Positions 8,705-17,069 of a stretch of DNA of 64,000 nt are shown here, piece after piece. Each line of letters opens with the position of its first letter. The stretch's first letter is position 1. Origin of the DNA: Marinobacter lutaoensis (GTDB taxonomy: Bacteria; Pseudomonadota; Gammaproteobacteria; Pseudomonadales; Oleiphilaceae); NCBI RefSeq assembly GCF_001981305.1, contig NZ_MSCW01000007.1, positions 558,001-622,000 on the forward strand, read 5' to 3'. The notes under the pieces are model-generated. The model saw only the letters and a program-made list of their open reading frames with translations. It made no database searches and was not told where the DNA came from. Position numbers and translations under genes: made by a program.

Positions 8705-10000
8705 ATGGACATCACACACGACCACCGCTACGCGATCAACCTGAATGTACGGGGCATCCAGCCCTCCGCCACCCTCCGCATCAACGAGCTGAGCAACCAG
8801 CTTCGAGCCGAAGGCAAGGACATCATCAAACTCGGACTCGGCCAGTCCCCGTTTCCGGTCCCCGAGCGCGTGGTCGAGGCCCTCAAGGCACACGCCCACG
8901 AGAAGGACTACCTGCCGGTGAAGGGCCTGCGTGGCCTGAGGGAAGCCATCGCCGGTTACATCAACCGCACCGAGCGCATGCGCTGCACCTGGGAAGACGT
9001 GCTGATCGGTCCGGGTTCCAAAGAGCTGCTGTTCATGTTGCAGCTGGCCTATTACGGCGACCTGCTGATCCCGCGGCCGAGCTGGGTCTCCTACGCGCCC
9101 CAAGCACGGATCATTGGCCGTTCCGTGCACTGGCTGCCAACCCACGCGGAGAACAACTGGCAGCTGACCGCCGAGGAGCTGGACATCATCTGCCGGGACG
9201 ACCCGTCACGGCCGCGCATTCTGATTCTGAACTACCCGTCCAACCCGACCGGCTGCACCTACACCGACGACCAGCTGCTGGCCATCGCCAACGTCGCCCG
9301 CAAGTACAAGCTGATCCTGCTGTCCGACGAGATCTACGGCGAGGTGCACTTCGAGGGCAAGCACAAGTCCATCGCCCGCTACTACCCGGAAGGCACCATC
9401 ATCAGCACCGGTCTGTCCAAGTGGGCCGGTGCCGGCGGCTGGCGCCTGGGCACCTTCATTTTCCCGCCCGAGCTGCGGCCGCTGCTGGACGCCATGGCGA
9501 TCATCGCCAGCGAGACCTACACGGCCACCAGCGCACCGATCCAGCATGCCGCCATCACCGCCTTCAATGGCGGCGCGGACATCGACGAGTACCTTACGCA
9601 GTCGCGCCGGGTGCTCAAGGTGGTCGGTGAGTACATGCACCGGCGCCTGACCGAGATGGGGGCGGTGGTGCAGAAACCGGAGGGTGCCTTCTACCTGTTC
9701 CCGGACTTCTCCGATTTCCGCGAGCGGCTGGCGCGCAAGGACATCATGACCGCCCAGGCCCTGTGCACAGCCCTGCTTGAGGACACCGGCGTCGCCATCC
9801 TGCCGTCCAGCGATTTCGGCTTCGTGCCGGACCATCTGGGCGCCCGCCTGGCGTTCGTGGATTTCGACGGTGCCGCGGCCCTGACGCTGGCCCAGGGTGA
9901 CTATGCCGAGCGCGAACTGGACGACGATTTCGTCAAGCAGGCTTGCCCGCGCCTGGTTTTGGCCATGGACAAGATGGCCCGCTGGTTCGGCAGCCTGTAA
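8705..10000 (+). CDS. PLP-dependent class I/II aminotransferase
   Basis: The 431-residue fold-type I aminotransferase carries the substrate/cofactor motif NYPSNPTGCTY and the PLP-binding lysine Lys239 in STGLSKWAGAGGWRLG. The arginine of that block is also present. AspC-like enzymes transfer the amino group between amino acids and 2-oxoacids; the substrate cannot be fixed from sequence. The ATG at 8705 is chosen over in-frame upstream positions because the family's N-terminus begins here and the promoter -10 lies at 8666. It is followed 51 nt later by an inositol-monophosphatase-family gene that has its own promoter element. Confidence 0.85.
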   Translation: MDITHDHRYAINLNVRGIQPSATLRINELSNQLRAEGKDIIKLGLGQSPFPVPERVVEALKAHAHEKDYLPVKGLRGLREAIAGYINRTERMRCTWEDVLIGPGSKELLFMLQLAYYGDLLIPRPSWVSYAPQARIIGRSVHWLPTHAENNWQLTAEELDIICRDDPSRPRILILNYPSNPTGCTYTDDQLLAIANVARKYKLILLSDEIYGEVHFEGKHKSIARYYPEGTIISTGLSKWAGAGGWRLGTFIFPPELRPLLDAMAIIASETYTATSAPIQHAAITAFNGGADIDEYLTQSRRVLKVVGEYMHRRLTEMGAVVQKPEGAFYLFPDFSDFRERLARKDIMTAQALCTALLEDTGVAILPSSDFGFVPDHLGARLAFVDFDGAAALTLAQGDYAERELDDDFVKQACPRLVLAMDKMARWFGSL

Positions 10001-10008
10001 CCCCACCG

Positions 10009-10017
10009 TGCTAGACT
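10009..10017 (+). promoter_or_regulatory. Extended -10 promoter before the monophosphatase gene
   Basis: TGCTAGACT fits the TGnTAnnnT extended -10 pattern. The predicted transcript start near 10024 supports the ATG at 10052 over the one at 10034. Confidence 0.45.
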
Positions 10018-10051
10018 GGCACCCTCAAGTTCCATGCAAACTGAGGGTGCC

Positions 10052-10876
10052 ATGTCCGAATCTCTTTCCCTTTCCGCCATTGCCGACGTTGCCGAGACCC
10101 TCGCGCGGGAGGCCGGTGAGCTGATCCGCCGCGAACGCGAGCAGAACACCCTGCGCACCGACTACAAGCATCAGACGGAGCTGGTCACCCACGCCGACGT
10201 GATGGCGGACGAATTCATCACCGACGCCATTCGCCAGCGCTTCCCGCATCACCGCATTCTGTCCGAGGAGACCATGCCGGATCTGAGTCAGGCCCGGGAG
10301 CTGGACACCCCACTGTGGATCGTCGACCCCATCGACGGCACCGTGAACTACGCCTACGGTCATCCCCAGGTGGCCGTCTCCATCGCCTTCGCGGAACGGG
10401 GGCAGGTGCAGGCCGGCGTGGTCCATGCCCCGTTCGCCGGTGAAACCTTCCGCGCCACGCGCGGTCAGGGTGCCACCCTCAACGGCCAGCCGATCCGGCA
10501 CAGCGGCGCCTCGGATCTGCGCCAGTCCCTGTTCGCCACCGGTTTTCCCTACACCAAGGACAATCTGGCACCGCTGCTGCGCCGGCTGGACGCCATGATC
10601 CACCAGTGCCGCGACCTGCGTCGTATCGGCTCGGCGGCGCTGGACATCTGCTGGGTGGCCTGCGGCCGGCTGGATGCCTACTATGAGACAGTCAGCCCAT
10701 GGGATTTCGCCGCCGCCCGCCTGATCGCGGCGGAAGCGGGGGCCACCGTGGGCCATTTCGGCACGGTACCGGAGGGCTATCCGGAGGATCTCTGGGGGCA
10801 GGACATCGTCATCGCCGCGCCGGAGATCTGGCCCCGCGTGCGGGACCTTCTCCGGGCGGCCTCGGGGTACGCGTAG
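10052..10876 (+). CDS. Inositol-monophosphatase-family phosphatase
   Basis: The 274-residue protein contains the family's metal-binding signatures: Glu-Glu in LSEETMP, the DPIDGT motif (WIVDPIDGTVNYAYG), and WDFAAARLIAAEAGA near the C-terminus, corresponding to the third metal-ligand block. Members hydrolyse inositol phosphates, 3'-phosphoadenosine phosphates or sugar phosphates with Mg2+; the true substrate here is unknown. The start at 10052 has GAGGG 4-5 nt upstream, better than an ATG 18 nt earlier. Its stop lies 6 nt from the convergent slmA stop. Confidence 0.85.
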   Translation: MSESLSLSAIADVAETLAREAGELIRREREQNTLRTDYKHQTELVTHADVMADEFITDAIRQRFPHHRILSEETMPDLSQARELDTPLWIVDPIDGTVNYAYGHPQVAVSIAFAERGQVQAGVVHAPFAGETFRATRGQGATLNGQPIRHSGASDLRQSLFATGFPYTKDNLAPLLRRLDAMIHQCRDLRRIGSAALDICWVACGRLDAYYETVSPWDFAAARLIAAEAGATVGHFGTVPEGYPEDLWGQDIVIAAPEIWPRVRDLLRAASGYA

Positions 10877-10882
10877 GCGGTT

Positions 10883-11470
10883 TCAGCCCCAGGTGCCCTC
10901 GGCGATCAGGGCCCAGGCTTCCTCGAAGTCACCGGACGGGGCCCGGGCAAAGGACGAGCGGACGAAGCGCTGGATGCGCCCCTCCACAAACACCATGATG
11001 AAATCCGCGCCCCGGGCGGCACTGGTCCTGGGGCGCAGCCCCTGACGGATCTCTCCTTCCTTCAGGGCCTGACGCACCTGGGTCTCCAGGCGCTCGAAGA
11101 ACTGCGACGCCCGCTTGCGCAGGGACGCGTTCTCGCCCATCAGGGCATCGCCGGTCAGCACACAGCACAGGCCGGGGTTGCGCTCGGCGAACACCAGCAC
11201 CAAGTGCACCAGTTGTTTGAGCCGGGTGCGGACATCCTCCTGTTCCTGAAGGATCAGCTGGCAGCGGGAAAACACCGCTTCCTCGGCAAACTCGATCAGG
11301 GCCTCGAACATCTTCCGCTTGCTTGGGAAATGCCGGTACAGGGCCGCTTCGGTCACGCCCACGGTGCGGGCCAGGCCGGCGGTGGTGATGCGCGCCCCGG
11401 GGTCGTTTTCCAACAGCGCCACCAGGGCATGCAGGATCGCCTCTCGGCGACTCGGTTTCTGGTCGGTCAT
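10883..11470 (-). CDS. slmA: Nucleoid occlusion factor SlmA (TetR fold)
   Basis: The 195-residue length and pattern match SlmA/Ttk. The N-terminal TetR helix-turn-helix is ITTAGLARTVGVTEAALYRHF, followed by KRKMFEALIEF and a helical FtsZ-interacting C-terminal region. SlmA binds chromosomal sites and blocks FtsZ ring assembly over the nucleoid. In pseudomonads it usually sits by argB/algC; here it lies downstream of thiG, about 50 kb away from argB. A hairpin between thiG and slmA suggests it may be transcribed separately. Confidence 0.85.
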   Translation of the reverse strand: MTDQKPSRREAILHALVALLENDPGARITTAGLARTVGVTEAALYRHFPSKRKMFEALIEFAEEAVFSRCQLILQEQEDVRTRLKQLVHLVLVFAERNPGLCCVLTGDALMGENASLRKRASQFFERLETQVRQALKEGEIRQGLRPRTSAARGADFIMVFVEGRIQRFVRSSFARAPSGDFEEAWALIAEGTWG

Positions 11471-11503
11471 GACAGGATTACAGCGCTCTGAGTTTCGTTG
11501 TCG

Positions 11504-11528
11504 GCGGCGGTCACCGTGGTGCCGCCGC
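11504..11528 (-). terminator. GC-rich hairpin between thiG and slmA
   Basis: GCGGCGG/CCGCCGC and an inner CACC/GGTG form an 11-bp interrupted stem 33 nt downstream of the thiG stop. No T-run follows on either strand, so it is terminator-like only. Confidence 0.4.
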
Positions 11529-11560
11529 TCTTGTGGGGGTGGTGGGAATTGTGCCCGAGT

Positions 11561-12370
11561 TCAGAAAAAGGTGCCATCAATCGGCGACGAGGCGCTGGCG
11601 TAGCGCTTCTTCGGCATCCGTCCCGCCAGGTAGGCCTGCCGACCCGCCTCGATGGCCAGACGCATGGCATCGGCCATCCGGACCGGGTCCCGGGCCTGGG
11701 CGATGGCGGTGTTCATCAGCACGCCATCGCAGCCCAGCTCCATGGCGATGGTCGCGTCCGAGGCCGTGCCCACGCCGGCATCCACCAGCACCGGGACCCG
11801 GGCGTTCTCGACAATCAGACGGATGTTGTAGCGGTTCTGGATGCCCAGGCCCGAGCCGATGGGCGCCCCCAGCGGCATGATCGCCACGCAGCCCATATCC
11901 TCCAGCCGCTTGGCCAGCAGCGGGTCATCCGAGCAGTACACCATCACCTTGAAACCGTCCCGGATCAGGGTCTCGGCCGCCACCAGGGTTTCCGTCATGT
12001 TCGGGTACAGGGTCTTCTCCTCCCCCAGCACCTCCAGTTTCACCAAATCGTGACCGTCCAGCAGCTCCCGGGCCAGCCGGCAGGTCCGGACTGCGTCCTT
12101 GGCGGTGAAGCAGCCCGCGGTATTGGGCAGGATGGTGTAACGCTCGGGCGAAATGACATCCAGCAGGTTGGGCTCGTCCGGGTTTTGTCCCAGGTTGGTC
12201 CGACGGACCGCCACGGTGACGATCTCGGCGCCGCTGGCCTCGATGGCTCGGCCGGTTTCCGCCAGGTCGCGGTATTTACCGGTGCCGACCAACAGACGCG
12301 AGCGGTAGACGCGGCCAGCGATTTCCAGGGGGCGGTCTTCGGGGAGGGGGTGTTCGATGGTGTCAGTCAT
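11561..12370 (-). CDS. thiG: Thiazole synthase ThiG
   Basis: The 269-residue TIM-barrel enzyme condenses 1-deoxyxylulose 5-phosphate, an iminoacetate/dehydroglycine unit and sulfur from ThiS-thiocarboxylate into the thiamine thiazole phosphate. The active-site lysine region [16 protein letters not shown] is present, as are the glycine-rich phosphate-binding elements ([24 protein letters not shown]). It follows thiS by 52 nt on the same strand. The other thiazole-branch genes (thiF, thiH or thiO) are not in this window. Confidence 0.95.
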   Translation of the reverse strand: MTDTIEHPLPEDRPLEIAGRVYRSRLLVGTGKYRDLAETGRAIEASGAEIVTVAVRRTNLGQNPDEPNLLDVISPERYTILPNTAGCFTAKDAVRTCRLARELLDGHDLVKLEVLGEEKTLYPNMTETLVAAETLIRDGFKVMVYCSDDPLLAKRLEDMGCVAIMPLGAPIGSGLGIQNRYNIRLIVENARVPVLVDAGVGTASDATIAMELGCDGVLMNTAIAQARDPVRMADAMRLAIEAGRQAYLAGRMPKKRYASASSPIDGTFF

Positions 12371-12422
12371 AGCCTATCCGGGTTGTTGGGAAAACATGCG
12401 GGGAACGGGTGGCCGGCACGGT

Positions 12423-12626
12423 TCAGCCGCCGCCGATGGCGTGCACCACCTCGATCCGGTCACCCGCCTGCAGGGTCACCTCGTCGTGGCGGCTGCGGGG
12501 GACGATGTCCTCGTTGACCTCGACCGCCACGCGCCGGCCGGCCAGGCCCAGGTGTTCGATCAGTGCGGTGACGGTCGAGCCCGCCGGCAGGGCCAGCGGA
12601 TCGCCGTTGACGATCACTTGCATCAT
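12423..12626 (-). CDS. thiS: Sulfur carrier protein ThiS
   Basis: The 67-residue ubiquitin-like protein begins MMQVIVNGD and ends in Ala-Ile-Gly-Gly-Gly. The C-terminal glycine is adenylated and thiocarboxylated to carry sulfur to ThiG. Length and the GG terminus are diagnostic. AAGGAG lies 10 nt before the first ATG; a second ATG follows immediately. It lies directly upstream of thiG and 17 nt after the DUF423 gene. Confidence 0.93.
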   Translation of the reverse strand: MMQVIVNGDPLALPAGSTVTALIEHLGLAGRRVAVEVNEDIVPRSRHDEVTLQAGDRIEVVHAIGGG

Positions 12627-12643
12627 GCGCGGAATCTCCTTCG

Positions 12644-13051
12644 TCAGCGTGTGGACGGACGGCCCAGGCCGGCGGCCGCCAGCAGGGCCCAGCCAATCAT
12701 GAAACAGAGCCCGCCCAGCGGCGTCACCGGTCCCAGCCAGGGCTGGCCGGCGAGGACCAGCAGGTACAGGCTGCCACTGAACAGCAGGATGCCGGCCAGG
12801 TGGAAGCCGGCGGCCCAGGCCAGCCGGCGGCCGGGCCAGCCCTGGCCGGCCAGCACCGCCACCAGAACCAGCGCCAGGGCATGATACATCTGATAGCTCA
12901 CGGCGGTCTGGAACACCTCCAGCTGGCGCTCGCCGACCAGTCCGCGCAGGCCGTGGGCGCCGAAGGCGCCGGCCACCACCGCCAGCAGGCCAAGGATGGC
13001 GCCGGCCGGCAACGGCCAGCGCAGGGACGGCGTATCGTGTTCAGCAGTCAC
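12644..13051 (-). CDS. DUF423 family membrane protein
   Basis: The 135-residue protein has four predicted transmembrane helices and the family's characteristic GAFGAHGLRG block (residues about 27-36). It is an inner-membrane protein of unknown biochemical role. It uses a GTG start (GAGAGAGG at 7-nt spacing), and its first 11 bases overlap the apaH 3' end, indicating co-transcription. Confidence 0.85.
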   Translation of the reverse strand: MTAEHDTPSLRWPLPAGAILGLLAVVAGAFGAHGLRGLVGERQLEVFQTAVSYQMYHALALVLVAVLAGQGWPGRRLAWAAGFHLAGILLFSGSLYLLVLAGQPWLGPVTPLGGLCFMIGWALLAAAGLGRPSTR

Positions 13052-13841
13052 AGTGAATCCTCTCTCCGCTGTCCAGGTTCATCAGAGTCAGGGCGCCGCC
13101 CCAGACACAACCGGTGTCCAGGCCGATGAAACGGTCATGGCCGGTCTGCCCCGACAGGGCGGCCCAGTGGCCGAACACCACCCGGAGTCCGTCGTCCCTG
13201 GGCCAGTCGAACCAGGGGGCAAACCCCTCGGGAGCCTGACTGGCGGCCTCCTTGGTCGCCAGCTCCAGGGTGCCGTCCCGGGCGATGAAACGCATGCGGG
13301 TAAAGTAGTTGGTGATCACCCGCCAGCGGGCCCTGCCGGTCAGATCCTCGTGCCAGCACGCCGGCTCATTGCCATACATATGCTGGAAATACTCCGCCGC
13401 CTGGTCGCCCCGGATCACCGCTTCCACCTCGCGGGCGCAGGCCAACGCCTGCGCCAAGCTCCAGATGTGGGGCACGCCGGCATGGGCCATGGCCAACATC
13501 CGGTCCGGGTCGTAAACGCACAGATGCTGCCGGCGCAGCCAATGCAGCAGACGGTCGCGGTCCGGCGCTTCCAGCACCTCCTGCAGGGTATCCTTGGCCC
13601 GCGGCGAGTGCCCGCCCAGCGCCACCGCCAACAAATGCAGGTCGTGGTTACCAAGCACCACCACCGCCGCGTCCCCCAGGCTCTCGATGTAGCGCAGGGT
13701 CGCCAGCGACTCCGGCCCCCGGTTGACCAGATCCCCGGTCACCCACAGTCGGTCCCGCGACGGCGAGAAGTCCACCTTGGCCAGTAACCGGCGCAGGGGG
13801 CCGTGGCAACCCTGGATGTCACCCACGGCGTAGTCAGTCAT
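13041..13841 (-). CDS. apaH: Symmetrical diadenosine tetraphosphatase ApaH
   Basis: The 266-residue metallophosphoesterase hydrolyses Ap4A to two ADP. Phosphoesterase motifs are clear: [11 protein letters not shown] (metal ligands Asp and His), [12 protein letters not shown] and [14 protein letters not shown] at 13841 has GGAGG at about 6 nt; a GTG one codon upstream is possible. It overlaps the rsmA stop by 8 nt. In enteric and pseudomonad operons apaG normally lies between rsmA and apaH; it is absent here. Confidence 0.95.
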   Translation of the reverse strand: MTDYAVGDIQGCHGPLRRLLAKVDFSPSRDRLWVTGDLVNRGPESLATLRYIESLGDAAVVVLGNHDLHLLAVALGGHSPRAKDTLQEVLEAPDRDRLLHWLRRQHLCVYDPDRMLAMAHAGVPHIWSLAQALACAREVEAVIRGDQAAEYFQHMYGNEPACWHEDLTGRARWRVITNYFTRMRFIARDGTLELATKEAASQAPEGFAPWFDWPRDDGLRVVFGHWAALSGQTGHDRFIGLDTGCVWGGALTLMNLDSGERIHCDC

Positions 13842-14661
13842 CACCCACCTCCGGAATCGGTCCGGTGCGATCCCCGGTCAGGGCATCGGCGATGCGGACA
13901 TAGTCCGCCAGGGTCAGGTTCTCCGGGCGCAGGCCGTCGTCGATGCCCAGGGCCCGAAGCCGGTCCGCACCGATCAGTCCGGCCAAGGCTTTGCGCAGGG
14001 TCTTGCGCCGGGCGTTGAAGGCGGTCCGGACCACCGCCTGCAGCGTGTCGAGATCCCGCGCCGGATGCGGCAGGGTGTCATAGGGCACCAGCCGGACCAC
14101 GGCGGAGTCCACCTTGGGGGCAGGCCGGAAGGCACCGGGCCCCACTTCGAACAGCGGCTGCACCCGGCAAAAGTACTGGGCCATGATCCCCAGGCGGCCG
14201 TACTGGCTGTCGCCGGGCACGGCCGCCAGCCGTTGCACCACTTCCTTCTGCAGCATGAAGTGCATGTCCTTCACCACCCCGCTCTGGGACAGCAGGTGGA
14301 AGATCAGGGGGGTGGAAATGTTGTAGGGCAGGTTGCCGACGATGCGCAGCGGCTGGCCGTCGCGCACCAGCGAACGGAAGTCGAACTTGAGCGCGTCCGC
14401 CTCGTGGATGCGAAAGTCCGGATAGTTGAAGAATTTGGTGCGCAACACCGGGATCAGGTCACGGTCCAGTTCCACCACCTGCAGCCGCGGATTGAGTGCC
14501 AGCAGTTCCTCGGTCAGGGCGCCCAGGCCCGGACCGATCTCCACCAGGGCATCGTCCGGAGCGGGGTTGATCGCCCGTACGATTCGTTCGATCACGCCGG
14601 GATCGTGCAGGAAGTTCTGACCAAAACGCTTGCGGGCCTTATGCCCCTGTGGCCGGCTCAT
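13834..14661 (-). CDS. rsmA: 16S rRNA (A1518/A1519-N6) dimethyltransferase RsmA
   Basis: The 275-residue KsgA/RsmA enzyme dimethylates two adjacent adenines near the 3' end of 16S rRNA late in 30S assembly. The SAM-binding motif [14 protein letters not shown] and the catalytic NLPYNIST motif (NPPY type of adenine-N6 methylases) are present, preceded by the family's [16 protein letters not shown]. It overlaps pdxA by 4 nt (ATGA) and apaH by 8 nt, so translation of the three is likely coupled. Confidence 0.96.
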   Translation of the reverse strand: MSRPQGHKARKRFGQNFLHDPGVIERIVRAINPAPDDALVEIGPGLGALTEELLALNPRLQVVELDRDLIPVLRTKFFNYPDFRIHEADALKFDFRSLVRDGQPLRIVGNLPYNISTPLIFHLLSQSGVVKDMHFMLQKEVVQRLAAVPGDSQYGRLGIMAQYFCRVQPLFEVGPGAFRPAPKVDSAVVRLVPYDTLPHPARDLDTLQAVVRTAFNARRKTLRKALAGLIGADRLRALGIDDGLRPENLTLADYVRIADALTGDRTGPIPEVGDD

Positions 14662-15665
14662 GCTCCGACCTCCCCGGCCCGGCGGCGGCAGCGGGCCATG
14701 TGCCCGGCCACCCGGATCGCGGTGTGCAGGCTGCCCGCGTCGGCGGTGCCGGTTCCGGCCAGGTCCAGGGCGGTGCCATGATCCACCGAAGTACGCACGA
14801 TCGGCAGCCCCAGGGTGACGTTCACCGCACGGCCAAAGCCCTGATACTTGAGGACCGGCAGCCCCTGGTCGTGGTACATGGCCAGCACCGCGTCCGCCTG
14901 CTCCAGCCAGTGCGGGGTGAACAGGGTGTCGGCGGGCAGCGGGCCGGTCAGGCTCAGTCCCTCCTGGCGCAGCCGCGCCAGGGTCGGTTCGATGACCTCA
15001 ATCTCCTCCCGGCCCAGGTGGCCGCCCTCGCCGGCGTGGGGGTTGAGGCCTGCCACCAGGATCCGGGGCTGCTCCAGCCCGAACCAAGCCCGCAGGTCCC
15101 GGTCCAGGATACGGGCAACCTGGCCCAGGCGCTCCGGGGTAATGGCGTCGGCCACCTCCCTCAGCGGCAGATGGGTGGTGACCAGCGCCACCCGCAGTTC
15201 ATCGGTGGCCAGCATCATCACCACCCGCTCGACGCCGCACAGCGCCTGCAGAAACTCGGTGTGGCCGCTGAAAGCCACGCCGGCCTCGTTGATCACCCCT
15301 TTGTGCACCGGCCCGGTGACCATACCGTCCAGCACGCCGTCCAGGCAGGCGCGCGCGGCCGTTTCCAGGGTGGCAAGCACGTAGCGGCTGTTGGCGGGGT
15401 CCGGCTTCCCGGCTGCCCGGCTGACGCAGCCGGCGACCGGCCAGACCGACAGATGACCGGGCTCACACCGGGCCGGCTCGCCGGGCTGCCAGGGATGCAA
15501 CGTCACGTCCAGCCCCAGGCGCCGGGCCCGCTCCGCCAGCAGAGCTTCACAGGCCACCACCACCAGGCCGGTGTCTCGCGCCTCCCGGGCCAGCATCAGG
15601 CACAGCTCCGGACCGATCCCGGCGGGCTCGCCGGCGGTCAGGGCCAGGGTCACCGGCGCGGTCAT
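14658..15665 (-). CDS. pdxA: 4-hydroxythreonine-4-phosphate dehydrogenase PdxA
   Basis: The 335-residue NAD-dependent enzyme of the DXP-dependent vitamin B6 pathway oxidises and decarboxylates 4-phosphohydroxythreonine. It carries [10 protein letters not shown] at the N-terminus, [22 protein letters not shown] (metal-binding histidine) and [11 protein letters not shown]. It is preceded by surA with a 4-nt ATGA overlap and followed by rsmA with another, the classic surA-pdxA-rsmA order. Confidence 0.96.
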   Translation of the reverse strand: MTAPVTLALTAGEPAGIGPELCLMLAREARDTGLVVVACEALLAERARRLGLDVTLHPWQPGEPARCEPGHLSVWPVAGCVSRAAGKPDPANSRYVLATLETAARACLDGVLDGMVTGPVHKGVINEAGVAFSGHTEFLQALCGVERVVMMLATDELRVALVTTHLPLREVADAITPERLGQVARILDRDLRAWFGLEQPRILVAGLNPHAGEGGHLGREEIEVIEPTLARLRQEGLSLTGPLPADTLFTPHWLEQADAVLAMYHDQGLPVLKYQGFGRAVNVTLGLPIVRTSVDHGTALDLAGTGTADAGSLHTAIRVAGHMARCRRRAGEVGA

Positions 15666-17005
15666 GACGCCGCCGCCCCGTCGTCGCCGGCGTTGGCCGG
15701 GCCGTAACCGTCCTTGAATTCGACGAAGGCCTCGTCGCGGATCTCCCGCAACCAGTTCTGCAGTTCCGCCTCGAATTTGCGTCGGTAGATGGCCTGGCGG
15801 GCGTCTGCTTCACGGACCTCGTTGCTGATGTCCTTCTGCCGGCGCTCCTGAACCTGCAGGATGTGCCAGCCAAACTGGGAACGGAACGGTCCCTTGAGTT
15901 CACCGATCCGGGCTTCCTGCATGGCCTGCTCGAACTCGGGCACCATCTGGCCCGGGCTGACCCAGCCCAGGTTGCCGCCGTCGGAGCCGGAGACCGGGTC
16001 GTCGGACTCGGCCTTGGCCAGTTCGGCGAAGTCCGCGCCTTCTTGAAGCCGGCGGTACAGGTCCCGGGCCTTGGCTTCGGCCTCTTGTTCGGTCAAGGCC
16101 TCGGACGGGCGGACCAGAATGTGGCGGACCCGATGCTGCTGCACCACCTGCGTCTGCTCCCCGCCGCGCTTGTCCATCACCATCACCAGATGGAAACCGC
16201 TGGTGTTCTCCAGCACCGGCGAGGGTTCACCCACGGGCAGTTCCGGGACCACCGGCGCCACCAGCGACGGCAGCTGGCTTTCCGAGCGCCAGCCCATGTC
16301 GCCGCCGTCCAGGGCGTTGCTGGCGTCGGACTCGGCCACCGCCACCTCGCGGAAGTCACGACCGTCGAGAATCTGCTGGCGCAGGCGCTCGGCCTTGTCC
16401 CGGGCAGCCTGGACCGAAGCCTCGTCGGTCGGGTCCTCGACCGCGATGAAGATGTAGGCCAGGTGGTATTCCGCATCCTGGCCACCCTGGGCCGCCAGGG
16501 CCTGGAGATAGTTCTCGACCTCGCGATCGGTCACCCGTACCCGGCTGCCAACCCGGCGCTGCTGGACCCGGCTGATCAGCATTTCCTGGCGGATCCGTTC
16601 CCGGGCCTGCCGGTAGCTGACGCCTTCGCGGGCCAGTTGCTGCTCGAACTCGGCCAGGCTGAGGCCGTTCTGGCGGGCGATGTTGGCCATGGTCTCGTTC
16701 AGCTCGTTGTCGCTGACACGCATGCCCATCTGGTCCGCCATCTGCAGCTGGATGGATTCGGTGATCAGCTGTTCCAATACCCGCTCTTCCAGCACCTGCC
16801 GGGGCGGCAGGCCGGTCCCCTGGGCCTGAAGCCGGGCCACGATGGTGTCGATGCGGTCGTCCAGCTGGGTCTGCAGGATGACGTCGTCATCGACGATGGC
16901 CACCACCTGGTCCAGCAGCGTCCGCTCCGCCTGGGCCGGCAGGGCGAGAACCAGCATCAGCAGCACCAGTACACTTGTCATACTCTGGCGAAGGGTCGCC
17001 TTCAT
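15662..17005 (-). CDS. surA: Periplasmic chaperone/peptidyl-prolyl isomerase SurA
   Basis: The 447-residue precursor has a signal peptide (residues 1-26, ending PAQAERTLLD). The SurA N-domain follows, then two parvulin domains: about 175-275, and a better conserved one at about 285-385 starting VRHILVRPSE and containing DGGNLGWVSPGQMVPEFE. It escorts unfolded outer-membrane proteins, including LptD, to the BAM complex. The start at 17005 has GAGGTG 3-7 nt upstream and is preferred to one 6 codons earlier. It lies 64 nt after lptD, its main client. Confidence 0.95.
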   Translation of the reverse strand: MKATLRQSMTSVLVLLMLVLALPAQAERTLLDQVVAIVDDDVILQTQLDDRIDTIVARLQAQGTGLPPRQVLEERVLEQLITESIQLQMADQMGMRVSDNELNETMANIARQNGLSLAEFEQQLAREGVSYRQARERIRQEMLISRVQQRRVGSRVRVTDREVENYLQALAAQGGQDAEYHLAYIFIAVEDPTDEASVQAARDKAERLRQQILDGRDFREVAVAESDASNALDGGDMGWRSESQLPSLVAPVVPELPVGEPSPVLENTSGFHLVMVMDKRGGEQTQVVQQHRVRHILVRPSEALTEQEAEAKARDLYRRLQEGADFAELAKAESDDPVSGSDGGNLGWVSPGQMVPEFEQAMQEARIGELKGPFRSQFGWHILQVQERRQKDISNEVREADARQAIYRRKFEAELQNWLREIRDEAFVEFKDGYGPANAGDDGAAAS

Positions 17006-17069
17006 AGTCACCTCGTTTTGCATTCAGGACGCACGCCGGGCGGCGTGCGTTTGTTGGTCCGGCAACGTG

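Noticed and set aside
11471..11503. Separate promoter for slmA
   Set aside because: No convincing -35/-10 pair could be found in the short gap upstream of slmA on the minus strand.
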